Positions 15,072 through 23,860 are shown, numbered from the stretch's first letter. The stretch: 64,000 nucleotides of DNA from a bacterium (GCA_021821305.1 JAKACP010000001.1:248001-312000); one strand, 5' to 3'. Made by a program: numbers and translations. The notes: generated by a model not told the origin, from the sequence alone.

Positions 15072-16130
15072 ATGTGGAGAATTTGGCCGATAGTGAAAAT
15101 TTTCGGGATGTTCCTTCTCGCGGTCGTGTTCCTCGTCGCCCTCCTGTTCGCGTATTTCAATCTGCCCGGGCCGGAGCCTCGGGAAGACGTGGAGTTGGGA
15201 GTGACCTTTTCGTATCGGTATGCCGAAAATCTCGGCTTGGACTGGAAAGAGACGTATACGGCAATCCTCGATGATATCGGCGTGCGGAAACTCCGGATCC
15301 CGGTGTATTGGGATGGCGTGGAGACGGAAAAAGGAGCGTATGATTTCTCGGCGATCGACTGGCAGTTGGAAGAAGCGAAAAAGCGCGATGCCGAGGTGAT
15401 CCTATCCATCGGGCAGCGCGTACCGCGTTGGCCGGAGTGCCATATACCCGCATGGGTCGAGGACAATGGGGATGAGACCTATCGGGAAACCAGACTCCTT
15501 TCGTTCATGGAGAAAACCGTCGAGCGGTATCGGGATAATTCCGAAATAACGACCTGGCAGGTCGAGAATGAGCCGTTCCTGGTCTTTTTCGGTGAATGTC
15601 CGCAGTTTCGTCGGGGATTTCTCGATGAGGAAATAGCGTTCGTCAGGAAGCTCGACCCTTCGCGTCCGATACTCCTTACCGACAGCGGGGAACTCTCGAC
15701 GTGGTATCCGGCGGCGAAGCGCGGGGATATGTTCGGGACCACGATGTATCGGAAGATCCACAAGCCCGGGATAGGATACTATACGTACCCGATCGGTCCG
15801 AATTTCTTCCGGTTCAAGGAAAAGATAGTACGACTCCTCACGAATCAGGAACGTTTCATCGTCATCGAACTGCAGGCCGAGCCGTGGGCGAACGGATGGG
15901 TGGGAGACGCGTCGCTTCAGGAACAGTTCCGGACCATGGACGAGCATCAGCTCCGCGATATCGTGACCTATGCCAAACGGGTCCGTTTCCCGGAGGTATA
16001 TCTCTGGGGAGCCGAATGGTGGTACTGGCTCAAGGAGAAAAAGGACTACCCGGCGGTGTGGGAGACGGCCAGGGAGATTTTCCGGGGTTCCCGCGGATCG
16101 GCCACGGCAGAAACAGCCGACAACAGATAA
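15072..16130 (+). CDS. Membrane-anchored glycoside hydrolase, clan GH-A type
   Basis: 352 residues. An N-terminal anchor (about 8-29) precedes a TIM-barrel glycosidase. The acid/base Glu is in WQVENEP (about E167) at the end of strand 4, and the probable nucleophile is in VIELQAEPW (about E266). RIPVYWDGVE and LWGAEWWYW fit the barrel strands of GH5/39/42-like enzymes. The specific family and substrate cannot be told from sequence alone. It would act on glycans outside the membrane. It is followed by a HAD phosphatase. Confidence 0.75.
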   Translation: MWRIWPIVKIFGMFLLAVVFLVALLFAYFNLPGPEPREDVELGVTFSYRYAENLGLDWKETYTAILDDIGVRKLRIPVYWDGVETEKGAYDFSAIDWQLEEAKKRDAEVILSIGQRVPRWPECHIPAWVEDNGDETYRETRLLSFMEKTVERYRDNSEITTWQVENEPFLVFFGECPQFRRGFLDEEIAFVRKLDPSRPILLTDSGELSTWYPAAKRGDMFGTTMYRKIHKPGIGYYTYPIGPNFFRFKEKIVRLLTNQERFIVIELQAEPWANGWVGDASLQEQFRTMDEHQLRDIVTYAKRVRFPEVYLWGAEWWYWLKEKKDYPAVWETAREIFRGSRGSATAETADNR

Positions 16131-16172
16131 GCCCTTGGAGGGGATCGAAAAGATCCCATAACATGAACGGGT

Positions 16173-16910
16173 ATGAAGAAAAAACAGAAACTGGCCATCT
16201 TCGACATCGACGGGACGATATTCCGCAAGAATCTCCATTTCGAGCTCATCAACGAGCTGTCATGGATCGGCGCGTTTCCGATGTCGGTCCGGCGGAAATT
16301 GACGGAGGTCTATTCGGGATGGCTCGCGCATGAAGGGACGTACGAGGATTATCGCAAGGCGATCGTCTCGCTCTACGCGGAACATATCAAGGGATGTACC
16401 GAGGAATCCGTCCGGAAAGCGAGTCAGATCGTCGTGCCGTTCCATGCGAAGCGGACGTACATTTTCGCCGAGGAGATGATCACGAAGTTCCGCAAGGAAG
16501 GCTATCACATCCTCGCCGTTTCCGGTTCTCCGCTCGAGATCGTCGAGGAGTACAACGAGAAGTATCTCAAATTCGATTCCGTATACGGGAGCGTCTACGA
16601 GCAGGACGAGGCCGGGCTCTACACCGGCGTCGCTTCGTTCGAGCCCTCGAGAAACAAGGGGGACATCGTGAAACAGTACGCGTACGAGCACAAGCTCGAC
16701 CTCACGGATTCCTACGGTATCGGCGACACCGAGTCCGACATCAGCTTTCTCAAGCTCGTGGACCATCCGATCGCGTTCAATCCGAACCGGAACCTCCTCG
16801 ACGCGGCGAAAAAGGAAGGCTGGCGCATCATGGTGGAAAAAAAGGACGTGGTGTATGATATGACGCAGTGCATCGAGGCGAAGAAGGACATAGAATTCCG
16901 ATCGATATAG
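16173..16910 (+). CDS. HAD-superfamily phosphatase (HAD-IB, SerB-like)
   Basis: 245 residues. Motif I FDIDGTIFRKN (nucleophile D11, acid/base D13), motif II VSGSP with the phosphate-binding Ser, the Lys of motif III in EPSRNKGD, and motif IV GIGDTESDISFL. The HAD-IB subclass includes phosphoserine phosphatase and related hydrolases. The substrate is not determined by these motifs. Confidence 0.85.
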   Translation: MKKKQKLAIFDIDGTIFRKNLHFELINELSWIGAFPMSVRRKLTEVYSGWLAHEGTYEDYRKAIVSLYAEHIKGCTEESVRKASQIVVPFHAKRTYIFAEEMITKFRKEGYHILAVSGSPLEIVEEYNEKYLKFDSVYGSVYEQDEAGLYTGVASFEPSRNKGDIVKQYAYEHKLDLTDSYGIGDTESDISFLKLVDHPIAFNPNRNLLDAAKKEGWRIMVEKKDVVYDMTQCIEAKKDIEFRSI

Positions 16911-16916
16911 ATACGT

Positions 16917-17024
16917 ATGAACCAGATGATAGACAATTTCCTCCGTTCGACCCTGTGGATATGGCTTCCGTTCTATGCGTTCCTTTCGCTCCTGCGCGAG
17001 GCGACGGGCAAACCGAAAAAGTGA
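16917..17024 (+). CDS. Very small membrane protein (35 aa)
   Basis: Function not recognised. MNQMIDNFLRSTLW begins a 35-residue peptide with one hydrophobic helix (about 8-24) and a basic end (GKPKK). It fits between the HAD gene (6 nt upstream) and the VanZ-like gene (4 nt downstream), and this tight spacing is the main support for it being real. Confidence 0.5.
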   Translation: MNQMIDNFLRSTLWIWLPFYAFLSLLREATGKPKK

Positions 17025-17028
17025 ACAT

Positions 17029-17442
17029 ATGCTGAAACGATATCTTCCCGTGATCCGGGAAAAACGGATGGCGGCGTTCCTCCTCGTCCTCTGGATGGGG
17101 GTCATTTTTTCGTTCTCGTCGTTTCCGGGTTCGCCGGTCAAATATGAGATGCCGTTCACCCTGTATCTCGAGCGCAAGGGCGCGCACGTGTTCGAATTCT
17201 TCCTGCTCGCGCTTCTCGCTTGGAACGCGCTTCATGCGTTTTTCCCGAAAGAAAAGAGGAGCTTCCTGCTCAGTATCGTGGCGATGTCCGTGCTTTTCTA
17301 CGCGTTCCTCGACGAGACCCACCAGATGTTCGTCCCAGGCAGGGAGGGAAAGCTCACCGACATATTGTACGACAGCAGCGGCATCCTGATCGCGATCACG
17401 GCGATTCTGTTCCTGACGAGGAAAAGGAAAATGGATCGGTAA
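17029..17442 (+). CDS. VanZ-like family membrane protein
   Basis: 137 residues, four hydrophobic helices. Family motifs are ERKGAHVFEFFLLALLAWNAL and DETHQMFVPGREGKLTDILYD. VanZ-like proteins occur widely in bacteria and one confers teicoplanin resistance; the general role is unclear. The ATG at 17029, 4 nt after the 35-aa gene, is preferred over an upstream in-frame ATG that overlaps it. Confidence 0.88.
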   Translation: MLKRYLPVIREKRMAAFLLVLWMGVIFSFSSFPGSPVKYEMPFTLYLERKGAHVFEFFLLALLAWNALHAFFPKEKRSFLLSIVAMSVLFYAFLDETHQMFVPGREGKLTDILYDSSGILIAITAILFLTRKRKMDR

Positions 17443-17452
17443 ACGATATGAC

Positions 17453-17487
17453 AAAAAACCCCGCTCTCATGGAGCGGGGAGTTTTTT
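17453..17487. terminator. Bidirectional terminator between vanZ-like gene and rplT
   Basis: AAAAAA-CCCCGCTC and GAGCGGGG-A-TTTTTT form an 8-bp GC stem with A/T runs on both sides, serving the two convergent operons. Confidence 0.92.
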
Positions 17488-17511
17488 GATCTTTTATCCT
17501 GCATCTTCCGT

Positions 17512-17862
17512 CTACATTGTCTTCACCTTCTCGATGAACGCCTTGAACGATTCCGGCTGCTTCATCGCGAGTTCGGAGAGCACCTTGCGGTCGAGCTCGA
17601 TGTTCTTCGCCTTCTCGAGGGCGATGAATTCGCGGTATTTCACGCCATAGAGGCGGAGCGCGTTATTGAGCCGGGTGATCCAGAGTCTCCGGAACGTCCG
17701 CTTCTTGTTGTGGCGGTCGCGGTAGGCGTACGTGCCGGCCTTCATGACGGCCTCCTTCGCCTTGGTAAACAGCTTGCTCCGTCCCCATCGGTAGCCTTTC
17801 GCGGCTTTGAGGACGTTCTTGTGGCGCTTCTTGGTCATCACGCCGCGCTTCACTCGAGTCAT
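17512..17862 (-). CDS. rplT: 50S ribosomal protein L20
   Basis: 116 residues, standard length. MTRVKRGVMTKKRHKNVLK, AKGYRWGRSKLF and LWITRLNNALRLYGVKYREFI are characteristic of bL20. It binds 23S rRNA early in 50S assembly. Last gene of infC-rpmI-rplT, ending at the bidirectional terminator. Confidence 0.98.
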   Translation of the reverse strand: MTRVKRGVMTKKRHKNVLKAAKGYRWGRSKLFTKAKEAVMKAGTYAYRDRHNKKRTFRRLWITRLNNALRLYGVKYREFIALEKAKNIELDRKVLSELAMKQPESFKAFIEKVKTM

Positions 17863-17935
17863 ACTACGGTTCGATTAATCAATTAAGGGGATGATCGCTC
17901 GCGGATGTGTTCCGTCCGGGTGATCTGCTGGTCGC

Positions 17936-18133
17936 CTATGCGTAGGGGAGGGCTTTTTTGATGTTGTTCTCATCCTGCCGGACGGCGATACCGTGGTCGC
18001 TGCGCTTCTGCCGGGTGTCGTTGCCGGTGTCACGGGAATTGTAGTGGTTGTGTCCCGTCGAGCGGCGCATGAGCTTTCCGCTGCCGGTGACCTTGATTTT
18101 CTTGCTGACGGACTTCTTGGTCTTCTGCTTCAT
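17936..18133 (-). CDS. rpmI: 50S ribosomal protein L35
   Basis: 65 residues, basic. KTKKSVSKKIKVTGSGKLMRR followed by a GHNHYNSR segment matches bL35 of the infC-rpmI-rplT cluster; the C-terminus ends in KKALPYA. Confidence 0.95.
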   Translation of the reverse strand: MKQKTKKSVSKKIKVTGSGKLMRRSTGHNHYNSRDTGNDTRQKRSDHGIAVRQDENNIKKALPYA

Positions 18134-18149
18134 GATATTGAGTGATGGA

Positions 18150-18698
18150 TTATTCCGGGACGATCATTATGCTGAAACCACGCTGGAATCTCTTCATTTC
18201 CTCCTCGACCTTGTAGGGTACGGAGAGGGTCCCGAGAAAGGCGTTGATCGCATCCTTGGCCCGATCGGGCATCGCCTTTTCGCGTCCGCGGAGAAGTATC
18301 TCTATCTTCACCTTGTGACCCTTCTTGAGGAATTTCTCCGCCTGATCCTTCTTGAAGAGGAGATCGTGGCTGTCGGTCCGGAGTCCGAGGCGGATGCCTT
18401 TGATGTCGACCTTCTTCTGATTGCTTTTCGAGGCCTGTTCCTTCTTCGTCTGCTGATACTGGAACTTTCCGTATTCGAGAATCTTGCAGACCGGCGGGGT
18501 CGCCTGCGGCGAGACTTCGATCAGATCGAGATCGTCCTCGCGCGCCTTGGCGAGCGCGTCCGCCGTCGGCATCTCCCCGAGCGGCTCCCCATCAGCACCG
18601 ATAAGGAACACGGTCGGCGAGAGGATCTGCTCGTTGGAGCGGAACCGTATGACGACCTGTGGCTTCGGTTTGGGTCGATTGTGGCGCCTTCGTCTCAT
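18150..18698 (-). CDS. infC: Translation initiation factor IF-3
   Basis: Prevents premature 30S-50S joining and checks start codon pairing. 182 residues from the ATG at 18698; a TTG at 18713 would add five residues, and infC often uses non-ATG starts. The N-terminal domain contains RSNEQILSPTVFLIGADGEPLG and DLDLIEVSPQATPPVCKILEYGKF, the linker is Lys-rich, and the C-domain has KGIRLGLRTDSHDL. It lies 16 nt after the TTG from the tmRNA 3' end region. Confidence 0.97.
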   Translation of the reverse strand: MRRRRHNRPKPKPQVVIRFRSNEQILSPTVFLIGADGEPLGEMPTADALAKAREDDLDLIEVSPQATPPVCKILEYGKFQYQQTKKEQASKSNQKKVDIKGIRLGLRTDSHDLLFKKDQAEKFLKKGHKVKIEILLRGREKAMPDRAKDAINAFLGTLSVPYKVEEEMKRFQRGFSIMIVPE

Positions 18699-18731
18699 TT
18701 GTTTCCGTGACAATCAAAAAACTTCTTAACC

Positions 18732-19134
18732 GGTGGAGTTGATGGGAATCGCACCCATGTCCAGATCGCGATTTTCCAAAACCTTCTACAAGCGTAGATC
18801 GCTTTCAGATTCCGGAGAAAAGCAGGAAAGCGTTCGAAAACCTTTTCTCAGGCCGTGTTTCTGTGCCGGGCTCTGCGGAAGAAATCAGGAAAGATCCTGC
18901 AGAGTCCGCCCGATTATATGACACCGGAGATCCCGTACCGGGCATCAGGGTTCCGATGGCTCGCACCCTTAGGCGCGGGCAAGTGCGAAGGACGGAGAGA
19001 ACGCCGAAGCGAACGTCGCCTTCACTCTTGATACGATGTTGGCAGTTATCGTGGTCGAAGGATTTTTTACGATGATCCCTTCACCATCGGCTTGCAGGTT
19101 TTGAATGAGCGCGCTGTCGAATCTATACAACCCC
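18732..19134 (-). ncRNA. ssrA: Transfer-messenger RNA
   Basis: About 403 nt. The 5' end GGGGTTG pairs with CAACTCC at the 3' end to form the acceptor stem (one G-T pair), and the T-arm GGGTGCGATTCCCAT precedes it. The 3' end reads ACCG, so CCA is only partly encoded. The tag frame on the - strand runs from 19043 to 18969: resume codon GCC, 24 residues starting ANIVSRVKA and ending SFALARA before TAA. The tag is long and ends LARA rather than the usual LAA. smpB lies just upstream on the same strand. Confidence 0.93.
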
Positions 19135-19214
19135 CAGCCGCAACAACTTCTTCATTCCCGTTTGTTGCGCTTGGCGAATGTCTAAATCTTCTACTTTTGA
19201 TGAAATCTTTTCTG

Positions 19215-19285
19215 TTGCGGAATTTCCAATTTCCAAATCACAATTTCCAAACAAATCCCAATATTCAATTTCCAAAAGAAACGCG
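19215..19285. repeat. AT-rich low-complexity drift repeat between smpB and ssrA
   Basis: Imperfect iterations of CAATTTCC/AATTTCCAAA words. It is part of the 205-nt gap between the smpB stop and the tmRNA 5' end, in which I see no gene and no convincing promoter. Confidence 0.7.
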
Positions 19286-19339
19286 TTCGTTAGTTGTGCT
19301 TTGTGGATTGTTTGGTTTCTGTGTTCTGGGCTTTGTGCT

Positions 19340-19783
19340 TTACGAACGCATTGCTCTTCCGATATCGCGGCCCGCTTCGCGCCGCTTGATCGTTTCGCGC
19401 TTGTCGTAGCTCTTTTTTCCCTTTCCTACGGCAAATTCGAGCTTTATGAGCTGCTTCCGAGTATACAATCGAATGGGTACCAGTGTCAAGCCGAGCACGC
19501 GGGATTTTCCTATCAATGAGCGGATTTCCGAACGCTTGAGGAGGAGCTTGCGGGCGCGGGTGTCCTCGTGATGGGTGTCCTTGTGGGCATGGGCATAGGG
19601 AGGAATGAGGGAATTCGTGAGGTAGAGCTCGTTTCCTTTGACGGTGACGAACGCCCCCTTGAGGCTCACATGTCCGGTTTTCACCGATTTCACTTCGTTT
19701 CCCGTCAACGCCAAACCGGCCTCATAGCGATCCATGAGTTCGTAGTCGAATGATGCCCGTTTGTTGATGGCGAGTACTTTCAT
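19340..19783 (-). CDS. smpB: SsrA-binding protein SmpB
   Basis: 147 residues. Binds tmRNA and carries it to stalled ribosomes. NKRASFDYELMDRYEAGLALTGNEVKSVK is the typical N-terminal beta-barrel, followed by ARKLLLKRSEI and a basic C-terminal tail (KKSYDKRETIKRREAGRDIGR) that enters the mRNA channel. The ATG at 19783 is chosen because SmpB proteins begin just before this core; the frame is open further upstream. Its partner tmRNA is the next gene. Confidence 0.97.
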   Translation of the reverse strand: MKVLAINKRASFDYELMDRYEAGLALTGNEVKSVKTGHVSLKGAFVTVKGNELYLTNSLIPPYAHAHKDTHHEDTRARKLLLKRSEIRSLIGKSRVLGLTLVPIRLYTRKQLIKLEFAVGKGKKSYDKRETIKRREAGRDIGRAMRS

Positions 19784-19795
19784 ATGTCTGGCATC

Positions 19796-19824
19796 AGTAT
19801 GCGGTATCGGGTACGAAGTATCAA
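19796..19824 (-). promoter_or_regulatory. Promoter of smpB
   Basis: TTGATA, a 17-nt spacer and CATACT on the - strand. The -10 box ends 12 nt before the smpB ATG, leaving almost no leader. Confidence 0.6.
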
Positions 19825-19834
19825 GTTTTTTTGT

Positions 19835-19864
19835 TTGACTGGAGGCCTCGCGGGAGGGTAAAAT
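19835..19864 (+). promoter_or_regulatory. Promoter of the 19905 gene
   Basis: TTGACT, an 18-nt spacer and TAAAAT, back to back with the smpB promoter. Confidence 0.6.
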
Positions 19865-19904
19865 GAAGCCGTAACCAACCCTTTCGGTCAATAACGAGGA
19901 AACT

Positions 19905-20996
19905 ATGAAATTCGGAGAACAGCCGACATATTCACGGCAGGCGTACGAGGACACCGAGAAAGGAATCCAGGATGTCAAAGACATCGCCCAAGGAAGTGAC
20001 TCCGTCGAGGAGTTGCGTACGCTTGTCCAGGAAAAGAAAGGACTCGAGGCCCAGAAAGCCGAGCTTCATGGCCAGGCATGGGACGAGGCGAATGAGATGA
20101 ACAAGGAACATGATGCTCTGGCACAAGAGAGCGCGGCGCAGGCAGAAACCGACGCGGCGGAAGTCGCCCGAATCCGAGCGGAGATTTTGGGAGAGAGTGC
20201 TGCAAGCGAAGCTGCATCCGTGGAGGTGGATTCCGATCCAACGAGTCCGGAATCGACAAACTTTGTTACAGAAATGTCTTTGACAGAGCAAAAGATTCAG
20301 GAAGAACAGAACATCCCGGAAGAGGAACCGGATTTCTCCGAATACGAACAGGGAGTGGTTTCGGATATCCGAAATATGATGAAGTTGGATGATTTTTCCG
20401 GCGTGTTCAAACGGATTTTCAAGGAGCGAAAGCGGGCGGATCAGTATCAGGAGGCTTCATCGGGGCAAGCAGGCTTCTTCAAGAAGCTCATGGCGCCGAA
20501 GGGAGGTGCTGTTTGTGATATGGAAAAACTCGGGAGTGAAACGGAGTCGCTTCTTGAAGAGAGGCTCAAGGCAATCGTTGCCAAGGATGACCTTGATACC
20601 TATAAGCGGTACGTGTCCGCGGCGAAGAGCAACGAGGCCGTTTTCGACACGGATCTCCCGGGAGGGTTTTCTTTTGGTGTAACGGACTTCGAATCGGTCG
20701 GACCGAAAATACAGGAGTTCAATTTCGGGCGAGCGAAGCAGGAAATATCTTCTTTCGATCAAGATTCATCAAATGTTTCCCTAGAGAATTTCGTTTCGGG
20801 ACGAGCGCGCTTGTTTGGGAACGGTGATTCTCAATTTCGGGAAGCAATACTGAAGTCTTCGGAGTCGAGAAAGCAGTTTCTGAAGTTGGCCAAAATAGTG
20901 AGTTCGCCCGACAGCATAAGTGGGAATACGGCCAGTCATTTACAAAGACTTGTTTCTGATGGGTATCTTACGCAAGCTGACATAGAGAGCCTCTAG
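19905..20996 (+). CDS. Hypothetical acidic coiled-coil protein
   Basis: Function not recognised. 363 residues, no signal peptide. Residues about 40-95 are Ala/Glu/Gln-rich and likely coiled coil, followed by an acidic low-complexity stretch (about 100-145) and a more ordered C-terminal half with KLDDFSGVFKRIFKERKRADQY. A GAGGAAA ribosome-binding site precedes the ATG. Base composition is visibly more AT-rich than its neighbours. It is monocistronic, with its own promoter and terminator. Confidence 0.75.
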   Translation: MKFGEQPTYSRQAYEDTEKGIQDVKDIAQGSDSVEELRTLVQEKKGLEAQKAELHGQAWDEANEMNKEHDALAQESAAQAETDAAEVARIRAEILGESAASEAASVEVDSDPTSPESTNFVTEMSLTEQKIQEEQNIPEEEPDFSEYEQGVVSDIRNMMKLDDFSGVFKRIFKERKRADQYQEASSGQAGFFKKLMAPKGGAVCDMEKLGSETESLLEERLKAIVAKDDLDTYKRYVSAAKSNEAVFDTDLPGGFSFGVTDFESVGPKIQEFNFGRAKQEISSFDQDSSNVSLENFVSGRARLFGNGDSQFREAILKSSESRKQFLKLAKIVSSPDSISGNTASHLQRLVSDGYLTQADIESL

Positions 20997-21010
20997 GTGA
21001 ATGGCGAGGA

Positions 21011-21035
21011 AAACGGAAGTACCTCTTCCGTTTTT
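21011..21035 (+). terminator. Terminator after the 19905 gene
   Basis: An ACGGAAG/CTTCCGT stem followed by TTTT. Confidence 0.85.
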
Positions 21036-21062
21036 GCCTTTCTCGTGAGATTCGGTTAGGAT
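21034..21062 (+). promoter_or_regulatory. Promoter of argS
   Basis: TTGCCT, a 17-nt spacer and TAGGAT. The -10 box ends 6 nt before the argS ATG, so the transcript would be leaderless. The -35 box overlaps the T-run of the preceding terminator. Confidence 0.55.
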
Positions 21063-21068
21063 GGGGCT

Positions 21069-22685
21069 ATGATAAGCGAAAGCATACGGACGCTCGTCGA
21101 GGCGGCCGTTTCGAAATTGCGGGACGCTCAAGGCTGGGATCTTCCGGAGATGCCGGCTTTTGACGTGTCCCGGACCAAGGACGAACAGTTCGGCGACTGG
21201 GCGGTCAATGTCGCGATGATGCTTGCCAAACCGCTCGGGAAGAATCCGATGGAAATCGCCGAGGCGATCAAGGATGAGATCCTGAAACAAGTTCAGGACG
21301 ACAAGATGTCATTCGAAAAGATAGAAGTCGCGAGGCCGGGGTATATCAACTTCTTTCTTTCGCCGGCGTACCTCACGGCCGTCTTGGGCGAAGTGCTCGA
21401 GAAAGGGGAGCATTTCGGCGACTCCGAGATCGGCAAGGGCAAGAAGATAAACAACGAATTCATCTCCGCGAATCCCGTCGGTCCGCTCCATCTTGGCAAC
21501 GGCCGCGGTGGGTTCTACGGCGACGCGATCGCGCGGATTCTCCGCAAGACGGGGCATGAAGTCGTCAACGAATACTACGTGAACGATGCCGGGGAGCAGA
21601 TCCTCGTCTTGGGGCACAGCGTGCTCAAGGACGAACAAGCGATCTATCCGGGCGAATACATCGACGATCTCCACGAACGATTCGGGAAACAAGGCGGCGA
21701 TGTCCGTGAGGTCGGCGAACGATCGGCCGCGTACCTCCTGGAGAACGACATCAAAAAAACCGTCTCCGAGGAGATGCGGATAGCATTCGATTCCTGGATT
21801 TCGGAGAAGAAGGACATCGTGGAGACGGGTCTCGTCGACCGCGCCCTGGCCGTGTTCAAGGAAAAGGGCATCGCGTACGAAAGCGAAGGGGCGCTCTGGC
21901 TCCGCACGACCGATTACGGCGATGACAAGGATCGGGTGCTCGTGAAGCAAGATGGGGTACGCACGTATTTCGCGTCCGACTGCGGGTATATCCTCCACAA
22001 GATGGAGCGCGGTTTCGATACGCTCATCGTCATTCTCGGTGCCGACCATCACGGCTATACTGCGCGCTTCCGCGCCGCGGCGCAGGCGCTCGGATTCGCG
22101 GGTGAGATCAGATTCTTCGTCGTCCAGCTGGTGCGCCTCATGAAGGACGGCAAGGAAGTCCGCATGTCCAAGCGGGCGGGCAACGTCGTCTCGATCGATG
22201 AGCTCGTCAGGACGGTCGGGCATGACGCCGCGCGGTTCTTCTTCCTCATGTACTCGCCCGACACGCACATGAACTTCGACCTCGGGCTGGCCGAGGAACA
22301 CTCGGAAAAAAATCCCGTCTATTACGTCGAGTACGCCCATGCGAGACTCGCGAGCATTCTCCGCAAGGCGGAGGAAGCCGGGCTGTCCCCGGGTCGCGGT
22401 TCGCTCCCGCTCCTCGTCCATCCCAAGGAAGCGACGCTCATGCGGGAACTCGCGTTCTTTCCCGAACTGCTCCGCACCGCGGCCGAGCAGTACGCTCCGC
22501 ACAAACTGCCGACCTACGCGATACGTCTCGCCGACAGACTGCATTCGTTCTACGCCGAGTGCCGGGTGATCGATCCGGAAAACAGTGAGCTCTCGCAGGC
22601 CCGTCTCGCGCTCGTGTCGGGGGTGAAAGTCGTGCTCAAGGAGACGCTTCATGTTCTCGGCATCGACGCGCCGGAAAAAATGTAA
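21069..22685 (+). CDS. argS: Arginyl-tRNA synthetase
   Basis: Class I synthetase, 538 residues, slightly short for the family. An N-terminal additional domain is followed by the HIGH-type motif SANPVGPLHLGNGRGG, then NEYYVNDAGEQI, YFASDCGYILHKMERG, LGADHHGY, and RMSKRAGNVVS in place of KMSKS. The C-terminal helical anticodon domain ends in LHVLGIDAPEKM. No Shine-Dalgarno sequence is present; the start is placed at the first ATG, right behind the -10 box. Confidence 0.97.
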   Translation: MISESIRTLVEAAVSKLRDAQGWDLPEMPAFDVSRTKDEQFGDWAVNVAMMLAKPLGKNPMEIAEAIKDEILKQVQDDKMSFEKIEVARPGYINFFLSPAYLTAVLGEVLEKGEHFGDSEIGKGKKINNEFISANPVGPLHLGNGRGGFYGDAIARILRKTGHEVVNEYYVNDAGEQILVLGHSVLKDEQAIYPGEYIDDLHERFGKQGGDVREVGERSAAYLLENDIKKTVSEEMRIAFDSWISEKKDIVETGLVDRALAVFKEKGIAYESEGALWLRTTDYGDDKDRVLVKQDGVRTYFASDCGYILHKMERGFDTLIVILGADHHGYTARFRAAAQALGFAGEIRFFVVQLVRLMKDGKEVRMSKRAGNVVSIDELVRTVGHDAARFFFLMYSPDTHMNFDLGLAEEHSEKNPVYYVEYAHARLASILRKAEEAGLSPGRGSLPLLVHPKEATLMRELAFFPELLRTAAEQYAPHKLPTYAIRLADRLHSFYAECRVIDPENSELSQARLALVSGVKVVLKETLHVLGIDAPEKM

Positions 22686-22707
22686 GACAAACAGGAAAAA
22701 GGAATCT

Positions 22708-22893
22708 ATGCCGAAGAAACGAGGTCAGGATGAGGAAATCCTTCTGTTCGCGATGAAGGTCGTGGGGCCTGTGGCCGTGTTTTTCGTCGCCGCCGCGGTG
22801 ACGGATATCACGCACGTCGTCCGGTGGGCGAGCTCCGGCCCGATCGATTCGGCGCTCTACGCCGTTTCCGGGTTGATCGACTCGATATTCTGA
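22708..22893 (+). CDS. Small membrane protein (61 aa)
   Basis: Function not recognised. 61 residues: a charged start (MPKKRGQDEE), one hydrophobic helix (about 11-31) and an amphipathic end. An AGGAAAAAGGA ribosome-binding site precedes the ATG at 22708. It follows argS by 22 nt. Confidence 0.65.
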   Translation: MPKKRGQDEEILLFAMKVVGPVAVFFVAAAVTDITHVVRWASSGPIDSALYAVSGLIDSIF

Positions 22894-22924
22894 GACGAGG
22901 GATCCATTCCTAGCGCAAACATAT

Positions 22925-23518
22925 ATGGAAATCGAACCGACGGTATTCTATCTCGTGCGTCACGGGGAAGCGGAGAATAATGTCCTCCACATCCTGAATT
23001 CATATTCGGAAGCGGACCGGTATGCGCTTACGGAGAAGGGACGCGGACAAGCGACGAAGGTCGCCACGAATGATCTGTCCGAAGATACGATCGACATCAT
23101 CTTCAGCTCGCCGATCCGGCGTACCCGCGAGACCGCGGAAATCATCGCTCGCGCGACCGGCGCGAAAGTGATATTCGACGAGCGGCTTCGTGAGACGGAT
23201 TTCGGAATATACAGCGGTCGCCCGACATCCGCGCTCTGGGGGAAATATCCCGATCCGCTGATGCGTCTCGATGGGAACGAGGAAGAACATCTTGAGGGGT
23301 TCGGCGCGATGCGGGATCGGCTCGAATCGTTTCTGAAGGACGTCCTCGCGAAATATGCCGGAAAGACGATCGTCATCGTCTCGCATGGTGACCCGCTTGA
23401 GCAGGTTCACGGGATCCTGCTTGGAGATTCCGTACAAAGGTCCGTGAATGGCTGGTACCCGGAGAAGGGGAGTTGTACGAAAGTGATTTCAAAACTTCAC
23501 GATATGTCGCGGTCGTGA
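22925..23518 (+). CDS. Histidine phosphatase family protein
   Basis: 197 residues. The phosphoglycerate mutase/acid phosphatase fold is shown by LVRHGEAENN (nucleophile His near 13), SSPIRRTRETAEII, ERLRETDFGIYSGRP and VSHGDPLEQV with the second catalytic His. Members include phosphoglycerate mutases, cobalamin phosphatases and regulatory phosphatases; the substrate is not evident. Confidence 0.9.
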   Translation: MEIEPTVFYLVRHGEAENNVLHILNSYSEADRYALTEKGRGQATKVATNDLSEDTIDIIFSSPIRRTRETAEIIARATGAKVIFDERLRETDFGIYSGRPTSALWGKYPDPLMRLDGNEEEHLEGFGAMRDRLESFLKDVLAKYAGKTIVIVSHGDPLEQVHGILLGDSVQRSVNGWYPEKGSCTKVISKLHDMSRS

Positions 23519-23541
23519 AGAATTGTGAAATTTTTTGACAC

Positions 23542-23826
23542 ATGGAAAATATCGCATCAATGTCAGACGGATTCAGTTTCGGGCTTGCAGGGCTCGTGTT
23601 CGGGGCGTATCTCGTCATTGATGCGTTGTACGCGCAGTATACTTATTCGGTCGTGGGGAGGAAGCCGATCCAGGCGGCAAATATCGGCTTTATCATGCAT
23701 TTTCTCCTCGCATTCGGAGTGATTAATTACGTTGAGAACTTTCTCTACGTCATTCCGCTCGCGCTCGGCTCTTGGGCGGGCACGTATCTCGTTGTGTGGC
23801 GAGAAAAACGGAGAATGATTGCCTGA
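23542..23826 (+). CDS. Small polytopic membrane protein
   Basis: Function not recognised. 94 residues with three hydrophobic segments (about 12-30, 47-63, 67-85); polar signatures are GRKPIQAANIG and YVIPLALGSWAGTYLVVW. An alternative start is the ATG at 23560. The gene ends about 35 nt before the T-box leader. Confidence 0.65.
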   Translation: MENIASMSDGFSFGLAGLVFGAYLVIDALYAQYTYSVVGRKPIQAANIGFIMHFLLAFGVINYVENFLYVIPLALGSWAGTYLVVWREKRRMIA

Positions 23827-23860
23827 AATGCAGATTTCCGTTAGACTTTCCATACAATCT

